A DNA stretch of 64,000 nucleotides from Sulfitobacter dubius (lineage in GTDB: Bacteria > Pseudomonadota > Alphaproteobacteria > Rhodobacterales > Rhodobacteraceae): positions 558,001 to 622,000 of the forward strand of contig NZ_FOPG01000001.1 in the NCBI RefSeq assembly GCF_900113435.1, written 5' to 3'. The notes below the pieces were generated by a model. The model saw only the letters and a program-made list of their open reading frames with translations. It had not been told where the DNA came from and searched no databases. A program made the translations under genes and the position numbers. This document shows, piece after piece, positions 17,163 to 25,663 of the stretch (position 1 is its first letter; every line of letters begins with the position of its first letter).

Positions 17163-18197
17163 ATGCAGGTTGCAAAAGATCTGGCCGAGGCCATTGGAAA
17201 CACACCGCTGATCCGGCTGCGCGGCGCGAGCGAAGAGACCGGCTGCGAAATTCTGGGCAAAGCAGAATTCATGAACCCCGGTCAGTCGGTCAAAGACCGC
17301 GCGGCGCTGTTTATCATTCGCGACGCCATCGCACGGGGCGAGTTGAAGCCCGGCGGCACCATCGTCGAGGGCACGGCAGGCAACACCGGCATCGGGCTGG
17401 CGCTGGTTGGCGCGTCGATGGGGTTCAAAACCGTTATCGTTATTCCTGAGACACAGTCGCAGGAAAAGAAAGACATGCTGCGGCTTGCCGGTGCCGAATT
17501 GGTGCAGGTGCCCGCAGCCCCTTATAAAAACCCCAACAACTTTGTCCGCTATTCCGAGCGTTTGGCCAAGGAACTGGCTAAGACCACGCCCGAAGGGGTG
17601 ATCTGGGCCAACCAGTTCGACAATACCGCTAACCGTCAGGCGCATATTGAGACGACAGGCCCCGAGATCTGGGAACAGACCGGCGGCAAGGTAGATGGTT
17701 TCTGCTGCGCCGTAGGCTCGGGTGGCACGCTGGTCGGCGTTGCCATGGCGCTTCAGCCTAAGGGCGTGAAGATCGCGCTGGCCGATCCCGATGGCGCGGC
17801 GCTGCACAGTTTTTATACCGACGGCGAGTTGAAAGCCGAGGGCAGTTCCATTGCCGAAGGCATCGGGCAGGGGCGGATCACCGCGAACCTCGAAGGGTTC
17901 AAACCGGACTACTCCTACAACATCTCTGACGAAGAAGCCTTGCCGGTGGTCTTTGATCTGCTGGAAAACGAAGGGCTCTGCCTTGGCGCTTCTTCTGGCG
18001 TGAACGTCGCAGGCGCCATGCGCATGGCAAAAGAAATGGGGCCGGGGCATACGATCGTCACCGTGCTTTGTGACTTTGGCACGCGCTATCAGTCCAAGCT
18101 CTTCAATCCAGAGTTCCTGCGCGAGAAGGGGCTGCCGACGCCCGGCTGGCTTGATGCCGCGCCGCAATCCATCCCAGGTGTTTTCGAGGATACATGA
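17163..18197 (+). CDS. cysK: Cysteine synthase A
   Basis: Makes L-cysteine from O-acetylserine and sulfide with PLP. The cofactor lysine is Lys44 in NPGQSVKDRAALF, the phosphate-binding loop is EGTAGNTGIGLAL (about 60-72), and GSGGTLVGVAMAL is conserved. At 344 residues it is somewhat longer than typical CysK, with insertions near residues 110-130, closer to the cystathionine beta-synthase-like group of alphaproteobacterial CysK. It starts 13 bases after trgB and its stop overlaps mscS by four bases. It can supply cysteine for glutathione in the oxidant/tellurite context. Confidence 0.93.
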   Translation: MQVAKDLAEAIGNTPLIRLRGASEETGCEILGKAEFMNPGQSVKDRAALFIIRDAIARGELKPGGTIVEGTAGNTGIGLALVGASMGFKTVIVIPETQSQEKKDMLRLAGAELVQVPAAPYKNPNNFVRYSERLAKELAKTTPEGVIWANQFDNTANRQAHIETTGPEIWEQTGGKVDGFCCAVGSGGTLVGVAMALQPKGVKIALADPDGAALHSFYTDGELKAEGSSIAEGIGQGRITANLEGFKPDYSYNISDEEALPVVFDLLENEGLCLGASSGVNVAGAMRMAKEMGPGHTIVTVLCDFGTRYQSKLFNPEFLREKGLPTPGWLDAAPQSIPGVFEDT

Positions 18198-20566
18198 CCC
18201 AAATGCTCCGCTTCGCCCTTGGCCTTACCGCGTTGCTGGTCTGGCTGACCGGCGCTGCAGTCGCGCAAGAACCGGCTTTGCCGGATTTCAACGAATGGGA
18301 GACCGTCGCGTCAACCGCTGAAGAAGCGATTGACGCGACGGATACCACCGAAGCCATGCTAGAGGTGCAGCGCGCCCGGCTGGTTGAGTATCGCACGGAA
18401 TTTGACGCGGCGCGCAACTTGAACGCGGCGCGGATCAATGCGCTGCGGGAACAATTGGCCGCGCTTGGCACCCCGCCGGAGGGCGAGGGGGCCGAGCCGG
18501 AATCCCCCGAAGTCGCCGCCAACCGCGAGGAATTGAACCGTCAGCTCAATACCCTACTGACCCCGGTTCAACGGGCCGAAGCGGCGTATCTGCGCGCCGA
18601 CGCCCTGATTGGCCAGATCGACGTGGCGCTCCGCGAGCGCCAGACCGAGCAGTTGATGGAGGTTGTCCCAACCCCGTTGAATCCGATGCATTGGCAAACG
18701 GCAATCAATGATCTGGCCGTCGCGGCGGGCGGGATCGCGGCCGAAGCCCCCGACGAGGCGGAAACCGCACGCCGTAGCATTCGGTCATCGCTGCCCGCCG
18801 TGCTGGCCCTTACCGTTCTGGGTTTGGTGCTGATTTTCCGTGGCCATCATTGGTCGACAGCGATTGTCGGACGTTTGCAGCGCTTTGGTGCGCGTGGCTT
18901 TGGAATTTGGCGCTTTGTCGTTTCGCTTCTGCGGATTATCCTGCCCACGGTGGGTATGGTCTTGCTGGTCATGGGTATACTGACGACTGGTTTGCTTGGG
19001 CCGCGTGGGTCGGCGCTACTGCAACTGCTCCCCGTGATTGGCGGCGCGATGTTAGGCGTACGCTGGGTGGCCGAACGTGTGTTTTCCCGCGACGAAGATG
19101 AGGCGCTCATCCTGCTGCCGCGGCCCGAGCGTAAGGCCGTTCGCTTTTACGTCAGTATCATCACCGTCACTGTACTTTTTGGCGCCCTCTTGGATGCTAT
19201 CTTTGACGGGGTCCAACCGGCAGAAACAACCGAGGCCGTGCTGCGCCTGCCTCTCTTGCTGATCAGTGCCTTTGCGCTGTTCCGCATTGGCCGAATTCTG
19301 CATGGTCACAGCGACCCGACGCCCGACGAAACGCCAGCCTCTGAGGAACCTCGCGTTTCAACGCTTAGCCGCGTGGTGCGCGGATTGGGCTTGGGGGCGA
19401 TGATTGTGGCCATCGTTTCGCCGCTGTTGTTGATCAGCGGCTACTACAACGCTGCCGTGTCGCTATTGCCGCCCTATGTCATCACGTTGGTTCTGCTGGG
19501 GTTGGTGATGACCCTGCAACGGTTCTTGGCGGATGTGTACGGCGCGATGACCGGGCAGGGGGTGCAGGCACGCGATGCGCTGATGCCGGTTTTCTTCGGC
19601 CTGATCCTGCTGCTGCTGTCCTTGCCCTTCATGGCGCTGGCTTGGGGCGCACGGGTTACCGACCTGACCGAGCTTTGGGCGCTTTTCAGCCGCGGGTTTG
19701 CCTTTGGCGAAACCCGCGTCCGCCCGACTGATTTCCTGTCTTTCGCGGTGATTTTCGCCATCGGCTATGGCGCGACCCGGTTGATCCAAGGCGCGTTGCG
19801 CAGCAACGTTCTACCCAAAACCCGGATGGATATTGGCGGACAGAATGCTATCGTTTCGGGCATCGGCTATGTCGGTATCTTCCTTGCTGCGCTGCTGGCG
19901 ATCACCGGCGCAGGGATCGACCTTTCGGCGCTTGCCTACGTAGCTGGTGCATTGTCAGTTGGTATCGGTTTCGGTCTGCAAAACGTAGTGTCGAACTTTG
20001 TTTCCGGCATCATTTTGTTGATCGAACGCCCGATCTCCGAAGGCGATTGGATCGAGGTTGGTGGCCAGATGGGCTATGTGCGCGACATCTCTGTGCGCTC
20101 AACACGGATCGAAACCTTTGACCGCACCGATGTGATTGTTCCAAATGCGGACCTAATCAGCGGCACGGTCACCAACTACACGCGGGGCAACACCGTGGGT
20201 CGCCTGATCGTCCCTGTGGGCGTCGCCTACGGCACCGACACCAAGCGTATCGAAAGCATCCTAGAGGAAATCGCGAGGTCCCAGCCCATCGTGCTGACCA
20301 ATCCTCCGCCTGCGGTGCTTTTCCTGAACTTCGGTGCCGATGCTCTGGAGTTCGAGGTGCGTTGCTACCTGCGTGACGTCAACTGGATGATGAAAGTCAA
20401 GAACGACATCAATCACGCCATCGCCGCCCGATTCAAAAAAGAAGGAATCGAAATTCCCTTTGCGCAACGTGATCTTTGGCTGCGCAACCCCGAGGCGTTC
20501 AGACCCGAGGCTGCTGAAGATCCGCAAGCGGATGGGAGCAACGAGAAACCGGAGTCTATGAAATGA
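18194..20566 (+). CDS. Large MscS-family channel with DUF3772 domain
   Basis: 790 residues. A signal peptide (MLRFALGLTALLVWLTGAAVAQ region) precedes a periplasmic DUF3772-type coiled region (about 30-190). Around ten membrane segments lead to the MscS core: AYVAGALSVGIGFGLQNVVS, then NFVSGIILLIERPISEGDWI, followed by the beta domain with TRIETFDRTDVIVPNADLI. It is a turgor-gated or related efflux channel of the multi-segment MscK/YbiO type. The ATG overlaps the cysK stop and its stop overlaps alaX, so it sits in one transcript from trgA to alaX. Confidence 0.93.
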   Translation: MTQMLRFALGLTALLVWLTGAAVAQEPALPDFNEWETVASTAEEAIDATDTTEAMLEVQRARLVEYRTEFDAARNLNAARINALREQLAALGTPPEGEGAEPESPEVAANREELNRQLNTLLTPVQRAEAAYLRADALIGQIDVALRERQTEQLMEVVPTPLNPMHWQTAINDLAVAAGGIAAEAPDEAETARRSIRSSLPAVLALTVLGLVLIFRGHHWSTAIVGRLQRFGARGFGIWRFVVSLLRIILPTVGMVLLVMGILTTGLLGPRGSALLQLLPVIGGAMLGVRWVAERVFSRDEDEALILLPRPERKAVRFYVSIITVTVLFGALLDAIFDGVQPAETTEAVLRLPLLLISAFALFRIGRILHGHSDPTPDETPASEEPRVSTLSRVVRGLGLGAMIVAIVSPLLLISGYYNAAVSLLPPYVITLVLLGLVMTLQRFLADVYGAMTGQGVQARDALMPVFFGLILLLLSLPFMALAWGARVTDLTELWALFSRGFAFGETRVRPTDFLSFAVIFAIGYGATRLIQGALRSNVLPKTRMDIGGQNAIVSGIGYVGIFLAALLAITGAGIDLSALAYVAGALSVGIGFGLQNVVSNFVSGIILLIERPISEGDWIEVGGQMGYVRDISVRSTRIETFDRTDVIVPNADLISGTVTNYTRGNTVGRLIVPVGVAYGTDTKRIESILEEIARSQPIVLTNPPPAVLFLNFGADALEFEVRCYLRDVNWMMKVKNDINHAIAARFKKEGIEIPFAQRDLWLRNPEAFRPEAAEDPQADGSNEKPESMK

Positions 20567-21285
20567 CCGGTGAGCTGTTCCGCGAGGATGCTTATCTGCG
20601 CGATGCGCCAGCCCGTATAGCTGCCCATACACCGGAAGGCGGAGTCATTCTGGATAAATCCCTCTTCTATCCTACGGGGGGCGGTCAGCCTGGCGACAGC
20701 GGTTGGCTGACATGGGACAAGCAGGTGCTTTCAATCGCAACCACCGTGCGCGACCGCGACAGCGGCGGCATCGCGTTGGTCCCCGCGGAACCCCGCGCGC
20801 TGCCCCCGGTGGGGGCCTATGTCACGCAAGAACTCGACTGGGACCGCAGGCACAAACACATGCGCGTCCATACAGCGCTGCATCTGCTGTCCGCGGTGAT
20901 CCCACATGCCGTGACAGGTGGGCAGATTTCGGCCAGTCATGGAAGATTAGATTTTAACATGCCCGACGCACCGCAAGACCGTGATGAATTGGAAGGGGCG
21001 TTGAACCACTTCGTTTCACTCGATGCACGGGTCAGTGAAGACTGGATTACCGAAGACGAACTTGATGCGTCACCGGAACTGGTCAAAACAATGTCCGTCG
21101 CGCCGCCCCGGGGGCGCGGGGATATTCGGCTGATCCGTATAGGTGAGCCGCAAGAGCCCATTGATTTGCAGCCCTGTGGCGGCACCCATGTCGCGCGGAC
21201 CGGCGAAATCGGTGCGCTTCGCCTTGGAAAGATTGAGAAAAAGGGCCGTTTGAACCGCCGCGTCTACCTTCATCTTGGTGGCTGA
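20563..21285 (+). CDS. alaX: Alanyl-tRNA editing protein AlaX
   Basis: Stand-alone editing domain that deacylates Ser- or Gly-tRNA(Ala). 240 residues with the zinc ligands His103 and His107 (HTALHLLSAV) and Cys205 and His209 (PCGGTHVARTGEIG), plus the N-terminal FYPTGGGQPGDSG typical of AlaX type II. The ATG overlaps the mscS stop by four bases. Proofreading becomes important when serine is in excess or when AlaRS editing is oxidised, which may fit the stress theme of the upstream genes; this link is inference. Confidence 0.93.
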   Translation: MTGELFREDAYLRDAPARIAAHTPEGGVILDKSLFYPTGGGQPGDSGWLTWDKQVLSIATTVRDRDSGGIALVPAEPRALPPVGAYVTQELDWDRRHKHMRVHTALHLLSAVIPHAVTGGQISASHGRLDFNMPDAPQDRDELEGALNHFVSLDARVSEDWITEDELDASPELVKTMSVAPPRGRGDIRLIRIGEPQEPIDLQPCGGTHVARTGEIGALRLGKIEKKGRLNRRVYLHLGG

Positions 21286-21317
21286 TTAAATTTATCGGCT
21301 TCGGGGGGATTTCGCTC

Positions 21318-21346
21318 TTGCAACTCACTGTCCCCCCAAGCTAAAC
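21318..21346 (+). promoter_or_regulatory. Probable promoter of tRNA-Ser
   Basis: TTGCAA (21318-21323), 17 bases, CTAAAC (21341-21346), with transcription expected a few bases before the tRNA. The -35 is the same hexamer as at ssrA; the -10 is weak. Confidence 0.45.
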
Positions 21347-21357
21347 CGCGCATCAAC

Positions 21358-21447
21358 GGAGCGGTGGCCGAGTGGTCGAAGGCGCACGCCTGGAAAGTGT
21401 GTAGGCGGGAGACCGTCTCCAGGGTTCGAATCCCTGTCGCTCCGCCA
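21358..21447 (+). tRNA. tRNA-Ser (anticodon GGA)
   Basis: A 90-base class II tRNA with encoded CCA. The acceptor GGAGCGG pairs with the TCGCTCC preceding the discriminator G. The anticodon loop reads CTGGAAA, giving GGA. A long variable arm (GGCGGGAGACCGTCTCC region) is typical for serine, and the T arm contains GGTTCGAATCC. It decodes UCC and UCU. Confidence 0.98.
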
Positions 21448-21506
21448 TTTACCTTTTTAAGGTGAGATACGACGCTGCCCAGTTCGGCAAGCCGTCGAGA
21501 TCATGA

Positions 21507-21537
21507 AAAAGCCCGGTACCTTTCGGTCCGGGCTTTT
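21507..21537 (+). terminator. Terminator after tRNA-Ser
   Basis: AAAAGCCCGG and CCGGGCTTTT arms around a short loop with an inner ACC/GGT extension. It is A/T-flanked on both sides, so it can also serve the convergent small gene on the minus strand. Confidence 0.8.
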
Positions 21538-21556
21538 CCTGTATTACGCCAAACTA

Positions 21557-21847
21557 TCAGCGCGAGTCGTTGCCGAGGCCGTAGCCGCCATAAGCAAAGC
21601 CTTCGCCCAGGCTGCTCTGAGGGCCGCTGGTTGAGAACGTGGCGATCGGGTGGTTGTCGTTACCAAAGGTGTCGAGCCGCAGGTCAGCGGCGCGGTTGTT
21701 GGGGCGGGTGTCGCCTGCGCCTTCGGCATAGATGACATCCGCTGTCACAGAGGTATCCAGCCGCAGATCTTCGTAACGCGTTGACTGGCCAGCAAAGCTT
21801 GCTGTTGCAACCAAGGTGGCGGCGGCTGTTGCAATAAAGAGTTTCAT
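21557..21847 (-). CDS. Small secreted protein with twin DLRLDT motifs
   Basis: 96 residues, not recognised. Residues 1-19 are a clear Sec signal peptide (MKLFIATAAATLVATASFA). The mature part is acidic and Gly/Asn-rich and contains the hexapeptide DLRLDT twice, at 27-32 and 55-60, each followed by a short turn. It has no Cys or membrane segment after the signal. The ribosome site GAAAGGA precedes the ATG. A promoter candidate TTGTAA-17-TTAATA lies upstream. It stands alone between tRNA-Ser and an L,D-transpeptidase, and a periplasmic or secreted role is likely. Confidence 0.8.
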   Translation of the reverse strand: MKLFIATAAATLVATASFAGQSTRYEDLRLDTSVTADVIYAEGAGDTRPNNRAADLRLDTFGNDNHPIATFSTSGPQSSLGEGFAYGGYGLGNDSR

Positions 21848-21938
21848 TTTTGGGTCCTTTCAAGGTTGTGGAAAGGGGCATCGGCTTTCGCGCTCTGGGA
21901 GGAAGCGGGGAGGTCGGGAGGCCCGTTCGATACAATGA

Positions 21939-21967
21939 TATTAAAGCGTTGCGATGGCCGGTTACAA
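21939..21967 (-). promoter_or_regulatory. Candidate promoter of the small secreted protein gene
   Basis: On the minus strand TTGTAA (21967-21962), 17 bases, TTAATA (21944-21939), about 90 bases before the ATG at 21847. Confidence 0.4.
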
Positions 21968-22222
21968 AGCAACTCAGATCACCGGTCTGTGTCGCAGCGA
22001 GACGGGGCGCGATTGGATCGTAACAAAGCGGGGAGATATGTTAGTCGATTGATATCACTAGAATTAACCAAGCTCCGCGCGCCGACAGAACTTCTCAAAA
22101 TCCCGTCGAACCAGCGCGCCAACCTTTGTTACAACTCTGTCTCAGCATCGTGACCCAACTGGCCGCACACACCGCGCTTCTCGGCGTGTAAATTGTTTCA
22201 ACCTGAGCCTATGATCTCGGCC
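21968..22222. other. Intergenic stretch without a supported gene
   Basis: Between the small secreted protein and the transpeptidase (gap 21848-22280) I see no convincing ORF. GTAACAAAGC-like words recur at about 21962 and 22019, and inverted (TTTGTTAC) near 22128, which may be protein sites or chance. Confidence 0.4.
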
Positions 22223-22259
22223 GAAAAAGCCCGAGACGGATAATCTCCATCCCGGGCTT
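22223..22259 (-). terminator. Terminator of the L,D-transpeptidase gene
   Basis: AAGCCCG (22227-22233) pairs with CGGGCTT (22253-22259). Read on the minus strand the stem is followed by a T run (plus-strand A at 22224-22228). Confidence 0.75.
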
Positions 22260-22280
22260 CGGTTTTCACCTGATGCTCCG

Positions 22281-22877
22281 TCAGGCCAGTGGTTCGTAAA
22301 GCACCACGCGGGTATTCATCGGCACACGGTCATAAAGCTCCGCCATTTGATCGTTTACCAAACGCGCACAGCCGTTCGAAACGCGCTTGCCTAGCGTGCT
22401 GGGGTCGTTGGTGCCGTGGATGCGCAGGAACGTATCCCCGCGTTCTTCCGTAAAGAGATACAGCCCGCGCGAGCCAAGCGGGTTGTCCACGCCGCCTTCC
22501 ATTCCATCGGAATACTTCGCGTATTTGTCGGGCTCGCGGTCAATCATGTCTGGGGTTGGTGTCCAGCTTGGCCATTCCTTTTTGGCCCCCACGTAAAACT
22601 CACCGGACTCGTACAGACCCGGACGGCCAATACCCACGGTATAGCGCCACGCCATCTTATCAGGAAGCGTCCAGTAGAGGGCGAAACTGTCAGGATCGAC
22701 GTGGATTTCATAGGGCGGCGCGCCCGCGGCAATCGGCACCATGCGCGGCATCATGTCTGGCGGCACATCATAGGTCGGCATTTCTTGGGGCGGCTGCGCA
22801 AGCGCCGGTGTCGCAAGGCCTGCGCCAAGCGCTGCGCCGCTTGCGGCCACGCTGGTAATGAAATGTCGTCTTCTCAT
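22281..22877 (-). CDS. L,D-transpeptidase, YkuD family, exported
   Basis: 198 residues. The N-terminus MRRRHFITSVAASGAALG and a following hydrophobic stretch ending ATPALA look like a Tat signal. The YkuD domain contains the catalytic motif with His154 (RIHGTNDPSTLG) and Cys170 (VSNGCARL). Such enzymes form 3-3 peptidoglycan cross-links or attach proteins to the wall in the periplasm. A second, larger YkuD enzyme and a DUF882 peptidase-like protein are encoded within 5 kb, so this segment is rich in cell-wall genes, although the FAD/NAD(P) gene lies between them. Confidence 0.92.
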   Translation of the reverse strand: MRRRHFITSVAASGAALGAGLATPALAQPPQEMPTYDVPPDMMPRMVPIAAGAPPYEIHVDPDSFALYWTLPDKMAWRYTVGIGRPGLYESGEFYVGAKKEWPSWTPTPDMIDREPDKYAKYSDGMEGGVDNPLGSRGLYLFTEERGDTFLRIHGTNDPSTLGKRVSNGCARLVNDQMAELYDRVPMNTRVVLYEPLA

Positions 22878-22996
22878 TGTGTCGTTCCCCTATTCTTCAA
22901 TTTCGTGTTGAGAAACAAACCCCCTTCGGGCGGCGTCGTTCCAAGAAGAGCGAAGGATCACGAACTGTTGTAACTTTTCTGCCGCCAATCAGCGCG

Positions 22997-24634
22997 TCAT
23001 TCCATTATCCGTTGAACGACGCCCTCGGCCCACCGATCAGCGGATTGACCAAAGCAATCGTGAAGCGAATCCACCGCCGTTACACTCCCAAGCGCCAAGC
23101 GCCCGAGCAAGCACAGGCCGGGAACGGGGCTTCCGTTCTGGTCGCACACAGTGCCGTCAGCCCCGATCGCCGCAGCCAGATAGTCAGAAATCGGAGCGAC
23201 CAAACCCTTCGCCATGAGATCGGGCAGGGGTGGCACGTTGATGCTGTGCAGATCTGGCGAAGGCAGCACCGCGTCTATGATCACAGAAACCTCACTGTCC
23301 TCGTCCTCCACTTTCAAGGTCCAGCCCCGCGCTGTTTCGGCAATCTCTGGGTTTGCGGCAAAAGACAGGTCCACCCGGCCCGCGTCGATCAGGGCCAAGA
23401 GTTCACGGGCCGAAGACAGGGGCGGGCCGTAGGAATACCGCTTTAGCCCCTCGTCGAACGCAACCAGAACCCTGGCCGTCTCGGGTGCTACTTGCCGTGG
23501 ATTGAACCCGGAGCGCCATTCGTCCTGCCACTTACGCCAGACTTGGCCTAGCGCATAACCGATGGTTGGCACGGTTTGACCAGAGGCCAGTTCAATCCCG
23601 TGGCGGAGAGCCTCCATCGGGGTTTGACGGTCCTGAGAGCCAGGGGCCGACCATTCGGTTGCGAGCCATTTCAAAACCTCAGCTTTGGTCACATCTTGGG
23701 CCTCAAGGATTCGTGTCACCACGGGTGCCAAGGCGGCGGAGATGAGAGACGATGCTGTCTCCGGGGTAGCCGTGACCGCTGCGGAGACAGCTTGCGCAAA
23801 ATCTTCGGTCTCGCCCCCCAGTGGCTCAAAAAGCGCGTCGAGTGTTTCATCTTTCGGTTTGGGAAAGGGGGGCTGGCCGTTTAACGAGAAGGGCAGAATG
23901 CAGGCAGGCTCCCGGGCCGATGCATGATACCCCACCGTGTCGAAGTGACCGCCTTGCGCAACGGTGAGGCCGTGCAAAACGTCAAAGGTCGATAGCCCCA
24001 GCCCGCGAATGGCCACCCGTTTGTCCGACCACTCCCCTGCGCGCTTATACAGTTCTGCCGCAGGATAGGCCTGCGCGAGTTCGCCCTCCGCCTTTGCGGC
24101 ATGACATTGCCACTTCGCCCATTGGTCATCCGGCTCTACCGAAGGTTGGCCGAGGGTAAGAAGCACCTCATCATATAGCGCAGGCGCGCAGTTCTCTGCA
24201 TGAAGGCGCCAGCCGCGTTCCTCTTGCGTCAGCCGCTTAACATGGGCGCGGACCAACGTGAGCTTTGCATCAGTTTTTGTGAAACCTTGCCTAAAAAGAT
24301 CAACACGCCGCGCATCCAGATAGCGGCCCATATCGGCCCGGGACGGAAATTCGTCAGGGTTGACCGGATGCCCTTGCCAGTCAGCAAAACTGCCAACAAG
24401 CGATCCCTGCGGCGGTCGAATGGCGATGTCGCGGTAGGGTATGTTGAGCAGGCAATACTCTGGTTCGGACGGCGCGAAATTTGGTCCTGCGCCGGGGAAG
24501 GGGCCGGGCTCATAAATATCGATCTGGATGCGGTGAGTGGTTCCCTCTAACCGCTGAGAGAGGGCCTCCAACGCACCAAGTCCGCGTGGGCCGAAGCCTA
24601 TTATGGCAATCCTTGCAGTCGCATCTGCACGCAT
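22997..24634 (-). CDS. FAD/NAD(P)-binding protein (NAD_binding_9 type)
   Basis: 545 residues from MRADATARIAIIGFGPRGLG; the Rossmann glycine motif GFGPRG is at 13-18. Other conserved parts are DIYEPGPFPGAG, the LLNIPYRDIAIRPPQGSLVG region, and VAIRGLGLSTFDVLHGLT as a second nucleotide motif. This is the large family of uncharacterised FAD-NAD(P) proteins related to HcpA-like oxidoreductases and lysine/ornithine monooxygenase-like folds. The substrate is unknown. The frame opens 27 codons upstream, but the chosen ATG directly precedes the conserved domain. A perfect 8-bp hairpin (24675-24698) lies in its leader. Confidence 0.85.
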   Translation of the reverse strand: MRADATARIAIIGFGPRGLGALEALSQRLEGTTHRIQIDIYEPGPFPGAGPNFAPSEPEYCLLNIPYRDIAIRPPQGSLVGSFADWQGHPVNPDEFPSRADMGRYLDARRVDLFRQGFTKTDAKLTLVRAHVKRLTQEERGWRLHAENCAPALYDEVLLTLGQPSVEPDDQWAKWQCHAAKAEGELAQAYPAAELYKRAGEWSDKRVAIRGLGLSTFDVLHGLTVAQGGHFDTVGYHASAREPACILPFSLNGQPPFPKPKDETLDALFEPLGGETEDFAQAVSAAVTATPETASSLISAALAPVVTRILEAQDVTKAEVLKWLATEWSAPGSQDRQTPMEALRHGIELASGQTVPTIGYALGQVWRKWQDEWRSGFNPRQVAPETARVLVAFDEGLKRYSYGPPLSSARELLALIDAGRVDLSFAANPEIAETARGWTLKVEDEDSEVSVIIDAVLPSPDLHSINVPPLPDLMAKGLVAPISDYLAAAIGADGTVCDQNGSPVPGLCLLGRLALGSVTAVDSLHDCFGQSADRWAEGVVQRIME

Positions 24635-24704
24635 GTCTGTTTCCACTCTATTCCCGCGCGACCGTAAACACAGGCCAGTGGCGGGGAAAGGCCACTGGAG
24701 CAAC

Positions 24705-24726
24705 AAAAAAGGCACCCGAAGGCGCC
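24705..24726 (-). terminator. Terminator of the DUF882 gene
   Basis: GGCGCC-TTCG-GGTGCC on the minus strand (24726-24711) followed by six T. A second stem CCAGTGGC/GCCACTGG lies just beyond at 24675-24698. Confidence 0.8.
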
Positions 24727-24762
24727 CTAATTAAATCAGTCGTCTGGCAGCCGGTGCTGCGA

Positions 24763-25332
24763 TCAGCCGCCCCAGCTCCGGACCGCGCCGCAATCCATAT
24801 GGGTAAAGTTGGAACCGGAGTAGCGCCCAACACCGCCACCGCTGCAGGCAATCGCGGCACGGGCGACCTGATGCACAGAACGCGATGCGAGACGCAGATC
24901 AGCGGCCTGACCTTTGAGGTGCAGCGAATTCTTGGCCACACCGCTTGAGCGGGAGCGCAGCATAGCGTTCGTTTTGGGGCTGCGGTAGCCGGACAAAAGC
25001 ATATAGGGCTCGTTCACGTCCAACAGGTTATGCGACGCGGCCATGATGTCCACGGTGCGCAGGTCCATGTTCATGACGTCATCTGTTCGCCAATCGCGCA
25101 TGAAGTGGTTGATCTCGGCAAAAGCGTCTTTGATATAGTGACCTTCGATCCAATAGATCATGTCCAGTCGCTCACCCGTGCGGCCAGAGTACATACGGAT
25201 GCGTCGGATATCGCCGGCGCCACGCAAAAAACCTGCCGCGTTGGAGAAGGTGGGGGCTGCTGCAACAGTGGTTGCTGCGAATGCACCCAAGAGGGCGCGT
25301 CGGGTCATCCCCGAGGAGCTTTTGCCTGTCAT
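24763..25332 (-). CDS. DUF882 (YcbK-like) M15-type peptidase-fold protein
   Basis: 189 residues. MTRRALLGAFAATTVAAAP is a twin-arginine-like export signal. The mature domain has the D-alanyl-D-alanine carboxypeptidase-like metal site: SGYRSPKTNAML (114-125), then His138 and Asp145 in SLHLKGQAADLRL, and His178 in NFTHMDCG. Family members are presumed zinc peptidases acting on peptidoglycan cross-bridges in the periplasm. It is divergent from the large L,D-transpeptidase gene 331 bases away, so the two may share a control region. Confidence 0.9.
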   Translation of the reverse strand: MTGKSSSGMTRRALLGAFAATTVAAAPTFSNAAGFLRGAGDIRRIRMYSGRTGERLDMIYWIEGHYIKDAFAEINHFMRDWRTDDVMNMDLRTVDIMAASHNLLDVNEPYMLLSGYRSPKTNAMLRSRSSGVAKNSLHLKGQAADLRLASRSVHQVARAAIACSGGGVGRYSGSNFTHMDCGAVRSWGG

Positions 25333-25663
25333 GTGTCTCTGTCCCGTTGTCTGCCTAAGTTACCCAAGATGTTACATGGGCCATTCATCTCATCCCCAGA
25401 TGCAACATTGTTATTGCATAGCGGGAAAATCTGACCAAGGCCTGAATCGGAATGGTTCCCGAGCGCATCAAATTTAGGCAACTTTTTGCGCAAAGCGATT
25501 AAAATCCCCAAGGTTTGCGGGGAAAAGCGATGCGCGATACGCACATTCGGGAACCTGATTTTCCGATGAACGGAAATTTGAATGGACTTGCGCGCGTTAA
25601 TATTGGCAAACCAAACTGAGATTAAAGTCGCTCGGCGGCAGCGGTATACTAACGGGGAACAAC
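25333..25663. promoter_or_regulatory. Divergent control region between the DUF882 and ldt genes
   Basis: A 331-base gap without an ORF. It contains an inverted repeat TTTCCG-ATGAA-CGGAAA (25560-25576), a long-range pair GGTTCCCGA (25454-25462) / TCGGGAACC (25547-25555), and a perfect TTTGCGCAAA (25485-25494). I cannot place firm promoters. Confidence 0.4.

Noticed and set aside
21303..21337. GGGGGGA/TCCCCCC pair upstream of tRNA-Ser
   Set aside because: The 21-base loop and lack of a T run make it a poor terminator; it probably just flanks the tRNA promoter.
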